Shown here piece by piece: positions 30,642 through 33,856 of a stretch of 33,856 nt of DNA. How positions within the stretch are numbered: the stretch's first letter is position 1; the number at the start of each line of letters is the position of its first letter. The translations under genes were made by a program, and so were the position numbers. The notes beneath the pieces are model-generated. The model was not told the DNA's origin. It was given only the letters and a program-made list of their open reading frames with translations, and did no database searches. This DNA comes from an uncultured Acholeplasma sp. (GTDB lineage Bacteria; Bacillota_I; Bacilli_A; Acholeplasmatales; Acholeplasmataceae), in assembly GCA_937934685.1 (NCBI GenBank), contig CALGYU010000050.1:1-33856 (forward strand), given 5' to 3'.

Positions 30642-31829
30642 TTAATCAACATAATTGGTGAAGTAGTTTTGAATGAGTACAATCGGTGTCCCTTTATCTC
30701 CACTACCACTAATTAAATCACATAATGAACCGATTAAATCAACATATTTTCTTGGCGTTGTCCCTAGTGAAACATCTTTACCAACCAAATCTTTTTCTTT
30801 GTTTTTGATTTCTTCAATGATGGCTTTTTTCAAGTCATCACCTTTTAATTCTGCGTATTTATCATCCGCTAAATATTTGATTTTAACTTCATTTGGACTG
30901 CCTTCTAAACCATCAGTATAAGAAGGTGATACCACAGGGTCTGCTAACTCCCAAACGCCACTTGATGGATCTTTAAACGCGCCATCTCCGTAGATCATGA
31001 CCTCTATTTTTTTACCAGTTATTTTATGAAGTTCATTTTGAATGTCAAAGACTAAACTGTAATTTCTAGGAAATAGTTTCACTTTTTCTTTTGTGGCAGT
31101 GTTTGAACCTAGTAATCCATAGGTTTCATTATAACCACTACCATTTACAGATTGTGTGAGGATATCATCTAGTCCGTACACCGTAAGATTTTCATTGTCT
31201 TTTAAAATAGCTTTGGTTTCTTTTCTTAGGTGAATGTTTGCTACTAAGATATTGGATGTATAGTCTGTGATGGTTTCAACTTGATTGGATAATACAAACT
31301 CTACTTCCGTTTTTTCATCATGACAAATTTTACGATAGTAATCGATCATGTTGACACCAGTATACATATGCTTAAATTCAGAAAAATGGTTTTCATATTC
31401 ACTTTCTGAAATGATGTCACTATAAGGATTGATATTATATTTTTTTAAATCTTTTTCTTCTAATATATTATTACCAACTTCATCTTTTGGATAACTTAAT
31501 AAGATAGTAATTTTTTTAGTCGCTCTAGCAATTGATTTTAATAAAATTGAGAAACGATTTCTTGATAATATAGGAAAAACAACTCCTAAATGATCAGCAT
31601 GGTTATACTTATTTTTAATATCAGATGCAATTTGATCAACTGTTGCATAATTTCCAAGACTGATTCCTACAACACCTTCTGTAATACCGATGATATCTTT
31701 ATGATTTAAAGTGAATCCCTCTTCTTTGGCAGTTGTTAAAACAGAATCAACAACTATTTGAACCAAATTGTCCCCTTCTTGAATGATCGGTGTTTTGATA
31801 CCTCTGGCTACAGTTCCTAGATTTTTCAT
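30642..31829 (-). CDS. CofE-like protein (F420-0:gamma-glutamyl ligase family), function unknown
   Basis: A 395-residue protein resembling the CofE family, which adds glutamate to coenzyme F420 in archaea and actinobacteria. Visible: NHKDIIGITEGVVGISLGNY near the N-terminus (like the CofE nucleotide-binding start), FPILSRNRFSILLKSIARAT, and a second half with VMIYGDGAFKDPSSGVWELA and the C-terminal SLCDLISGSGDKGTPIVLIQ. No F420 synthesis gene is in the window and mollicutes are not known to make F420, so another amide or peptide bond to glutamate or a related acid is more likely. Start at 31829 is chosen because AAAGGA lies nine bases before it; the ATG at 31856 has no ribosome site. Not in an operon with a recognised pathway; divergent from a two-component system. 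Confidence 0.7.
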   Translation of the reverse strand: MKNLGTVARGIKTPIIQEGDNLVQIVVDSVLTTAKEEGFTLNHKDIIGITEGVVGISLGNYATVDQIASDIKNKYNHADHLGVVFPILSRNRFSILLKSIARATKKITILLSYPKDEVGNNILEEKDLKKYNINPYSDIISESEYENHFSEFKHMYTGVNMIDYYRKICHDEKTEVEFVLSNQVETITDYTSNILVANIHLRKETKAILKDNENLTVYGLDDILTQSVNGSGYNETYGLLGSNTATKEKVKLFPRNYSLVFDIQNELHKITGKKIEVMIYGDGAFKDPSSGVWELADPVVSPSYTDGLEGSPNEVKIKYLADDKYAELKGDDLKKAIIEEIKNKEKDLVGKDVSLGTTPRKYVDLIGSLCDLISGSGDKGTPIVLIQNYFTNYVD

Positions 31830-31869
31830 AATTAAGCATCCTTTCTTTTCTTTCATTTAAGACGAATTT

Positions 31870-31878
31870 ATTATACCA
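31870..31878 (-). promoter_or_regulatory. Extended -10 promoter of the CofE-like gene
   Basis: TGGTATAAT on the minus strand, about 40 bases before the start codon, with no clear -35. It faces away from the two-component promoter in the same intergenic region. Confidence 0.6.
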
Positions 31879-31911
31879 TATTTTTTTTGTCTTCATCATT
31901 TTTTTTCAAAG

Positions 31912-31928
31912 TCTTAAGATTATCTTAA
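31912..31928. promoter_or_regulatory. Direct repeat TCTTAA with 11 bp period, possible response-regulator site
   Basis: TCTTAA at 31912-31917 and 31923-31928; the 11 bp period is about one helical turn, the layout preferred by OmpR/PhoB-type regulators. A looser copy (TCTCTAA, 31941-31947) follows. It lies 40-55 bp upstream of the -10 of the regulator gene and between divergent genes, so it could serve both. Confidence 0.45.
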
Positions 31929-31963
31929 ACCCAGGAATTATCTCTAATTTTTGTGTAAAAAAA

Positions 31964-31972
31964 TGATATAAT
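31964..31972 (+). promoter_or_regulatory. Extended -10 promoter of the two-component operon
   Basis: TGATATAAT on the plus strand, 22 bases before the regulator start codon. The -35 is weak, which would fit a promoter that needs an activator. Confidence 0.6.
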
Positions 31973-31994
31973 TATATTAAAGAAGGTGATTTTT

Positions 31995-32663
31995 TTGAAT
32001 ATATTACTCATTGAAGACGAAAAAGAATTAGCTCTTGCTTTAGTTGAAGCTTTAGGGAAACATAATTTAATTGTAGATGTTGCCTTTACAGGTAAAGCTG
32101 GTTTGTTAGAGGCTGAAAGTCAAAACTATGATTTGATTATTTTAGATATCATGTTACCAGAGATGAGTGGTTTAGAAGTTTTAGAAACACTTAGAAAAAA
32201 TGGCATTTTTACGCCTGTTTTAATGTTAACTGCTAAATCTACTGTTTCAGATAAAGTCTTAGGACTAAACTTAGGTGCTGATGATTACTTATCTAAACCT
32301 TTTTCTTTTCAAGAACTTTTGGCTCGAATCAAAGTTTTATTAAGAAGACCTCAACAAATGGTTTCTACTATTTTAGATTATCAAGGTTTAAATTTAAACC
32401 AGGATACTTGTATCCTTTCCTATGAAGGAGAATCTGTTCTTCTTCCGGCAAAAGAGTTTCATTTAATGACTTTATTTTTAAAAAACCAAGATACTTTATT
32501 AAGTAAAGACGATATTTTAAATAAGATTTGGGGATTTGATTCTGAAGTTGGATACAATACTGTCGAAGTGTATATTTCTTTTTTAAGAAAAAAACTAGCG
32601 GCGCTAAGTTGTCCTGTAACCATTAAGTCTTATAGAAATATAGGCTATAAACTGGATTTATAA
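31995..32663 (+). CDS. OmpR-family two-component response regulator
   Basis: A 222-residue regulator. Receiver domain 1-115: acidic pair E7/D8 (LIEDE), phosphoacceptor Asp51 (LIILDIMLP), Thr79 (MLTAKS) and Lys101 (LSKPF). The C-terminal winged helix (about 125-222) has DILNKIWGFDSEVGYNTVEVYISFLRKKL split around the recognition helix and ends in YRNIGYKLDL. The start is taken as TTG at 31995 because AAGGTGA lies five bases before it; a GTG at 31986 falls inside that site. One base separates it from the kinase gene. It probably binds the direct repeats upstream (inference). Confidence 0.94.
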   Translation: MNILLIEDEKELALALVEALGKHNLIVDVAFTGKAGLLEAESQNYDLIILDIMLPEMSGLEVLETLRKNGIFTPVLMLTAKSTVSDKVLGLNLGADDYLSKPFSFQELLARIKVLLRRPQQMVSTILDYQGLNLNQDTCILSYEGESVLLPAKEFHLMTLFLKNQDTLLSKDDILNKIWGFDSEVGYNTVEVYISFLRKKLAALSCPVTIKSYRNIGYKLDL

Positions 32664-32664
32664 T

Positions 32665-33849
32665 ATGTTTAAAAAAGCCCATTTTAATTTCTTCTTAATA
32701 AGTATTGGTGTTTTGCTTTATGTTCTTGCTGGTATTTCTTTTTTCTTTCATACTTTTTTAAGTGAAAAGGAAAAAAGTGATAGAGACTTTATTTTAGAAT
32801 CTATGCTTGAAAATGTCTCTAGTATTCATGGACCAAAAAGTTTTATTATTCATTTAAAAAATGATGTGCCTTTAGACGTGGATTTTGATGCTTCATTTTA
32901 TACAAGTGAAGAGATTTTAAATATCCTTTCATCGATTAAAGAAAAAGGGTTAATACCTCAAGAGGATATTATTTCTAGTCGTATAGGTCATCTTCATTAT
33001 AAAATTAAATATAACATTTCTTATGATACTTACTTTATTGCAGGTGTTAACAGAGAAGTTGAGGCTTCTATCATTCAGTATAGTTTGGTTTTATTATTGA
33101 TTATTGAAACCGCTGTGTTTGCGGCTTTATCTACCGTTTTATGGTATAGCTCCAAATGGGTTGTTAGACCTTTAGAACTTAGTAATGCTAGACAAAAAAG
33201 ATTCATTTCTGATGCCAGTCATGAACTTAAAACGCCTTTGACTATTATTTCAACTAGTGCAGAAGTTTTAAAAAATGATTTAGATAACAATAAGTGGATT
33301 TTAACCATTCAGGATCAAGTTCAACACTTAAGTAACTTGATCAATCAATTATTGGCCTTATCTATTATTGATGAAAAATATGAGTTAGTTTCAACCGAAG
33401 AATTTGATTTTTCTTCTTTCTTGAATTTAGCGATTTTGCCTTATGAATCTTTAGCGTTTGAAAAAGGTATTTCATTTGAAATAAAGATTGAACCTAAGAT
33501 TAAACTTAATGGCAATAAAGAAGCTTTAAAACAACTTATTGGCATTTTTATGGATAATGCTTTAAAGTATTGTTCAGAAAATGGAACCATTCAAGTTCAC
33601 TTAGAAAAAAATAAGCGTATTAAATTAACTTTTTATAATACGGGCTCAGATATTCCTGATGATAATAAAGAAATTTTATTTGAGCGTTTTTATCGTTCTG
33701 ATGAATCTAGAAATTCAGAAAGAAAAGGATTTGGATTAGGTCTTTCTATTGCTTCTAGGTTATGTGAACTTTATAATTACCAAATAAAACCGGAAAGTAA
33801 GTATAATGAATTTACTAGTTTCACTATTTTCTTAACCGAACAAAAATAA
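32665..33849 (+). CDS. Two-component sensor histidine kinase
   Basis: A 394-residue membrane kinase. Helix 1 (9-32), an outer domain of about 100 residues (33-135), helix 2 (about 137-160), then the kinase core. His186 sits in FISDASHELKTPLT; N box FMDNALKYC (Asn298); the G1 region reads NTGSDIPDD, where Asn replaces the usual Asp as in many Firmicute kinases; F box FERFYRSDE and G2 GFGLGLSIA follow. Only about 20 residues join helix 2 to the His helix, so there is no full HAMP domain. It is the partner of the regulator just upstream. The signal is unknown. The stop codon lies seven bases before the window end. Confidence 0.95.
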   Translation: MFKKAHFNFFLISIGVLLYVLAGISFFFHTFLSEKEKSDRDFILESMLENVSSIHGPKSFIIHLKNDVPLDVDFDASFYTSEEILNILSSIKEKGLIPQEDIISSRIGHLHYKIKYNISYDTYFIAGVNREVEASIIQYSLVLLLIIETAVFAALSTVLWYSSKWVVRPLELSNARQKRFISDASHELKTPLTIISTSAEVLKNDLDNNKWILTIQDQVQHLSNLINQLLALSIIDEKYELVSTEEFDFSSFLNLAILPYESLAFEKGISFEIKIEPKIKLNGNKEALKQLIGIFMDNALKYCSENGTIQVHLEKNKRIKLTFYNTGSDIPDDNKEILFERFYRSDESRNSERKGFGLGLSIASRLCELYNYQIKPESKYNEFTSFTIFLTEQK

Positions 33850-33856
33850 AGAGAGC

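Noticed and set aside
1..33856. CRISPR arrays, insertion sequences, phage genes, tRNA/rRNA genes, riboswitches
   Set aside because: No repeated spacer structure, transposase, cloverleaf or long structured leader was seen; all leaders are under 180 bp and are accounted for by promoters, dyads and terminators.

Overview
The window is AT-rich, densely packed bacterial DNA that looks like a mollicute of the Acholeplasma type (family-level inference; I cannot name the species). Three things point there. It carries a complete type II fatty-acid synthesis operon of the FabK/FabZ kind. It has short operons with many 1-20 bp gene overlaps and low-GC, Bacillus-like promoters (TTGACA/TATAAT and extended TGnTATAAT). 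It also uses TGA as a true stop codon (DEAD-box helicase, ECF sigma factor, anti-sigma factor, potC, fabK, accC, accD), which excludes the Mycoplasma/Spiroplasma code. There are no rRNA or tRNA genes, insertion sequences, phage genes or CRISPR arrays, and no gene-free stretch over 300 bp.

Layout, left to right; nearly everything is on the minus strand, so transcription runs right to left. 1-2459: dinB (DNA polymerase IV), a DEAD-box RNA helicase and the first codons of an endonuclease IV gene cut by the window edge. 2546-2725: a lone 59-residue membrane protein on the plus strand, divergent from dinB. 2744-7003: nusB-xseA-xseB-tlyA-recN, a transcription/repair/rRNA-methylation operon; xseB is only 59 codons. 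7103-9570: a lipoprotein, an ECF sigma factor and a membrane anti-sigma factor whose outer domain resembles the lipoprotein. 9689-13927: first spermidine/putrescine-type ABC operon (potA-potB-potC-potD plus a small membrane protein), with an operator-like leader containing three inverted repeats. 14123-14755: a compact formate/nitrite-type channel. 14835-18741: second potA-potB-potC-potD operon. 18861-19832: ferredoxin/flavodoxin-NADP+ reductase. 19940-29855: acpP-accB-accC-accD-accA-fabH-fabK-fabD-fabG-fabF-fabZ-birA-bioY. 30023-30571: acetate/succinate transporter of the SatP/YaaH family. 30642-31829: a CofE-like (F420 gamma-glutamyl ligase family) protein. 31995-33849, plus strand: an OmpR-type response regulator and its histidine kinase.

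How the parts fit: the fatty-acid operon is close to self-contained. BioY imports biotin, BirA attaches it to AccB, AccABCD makes malonyl-CoA, FabD loads it onto AcpP, and FabH/G/Z/K/F run initiation and elongation. No unsaturated-acid gene (fabA/fabM) is present in it. Its promoter has a perfect 9-3-9 palindrome over the likely start site with the TTTGA-N3-TCAAA core typical of FabT (MarR family) sites, but no such regulator is in the window. The most promising less-described items are the lipoprotein/sigma/anti-sigma module, the repeated operator ahead of the first pot operon, the coiled-coil insertion in its PotA, the altered binding site of the second PotD, and the CofE-like gene divergent from a two-component system.
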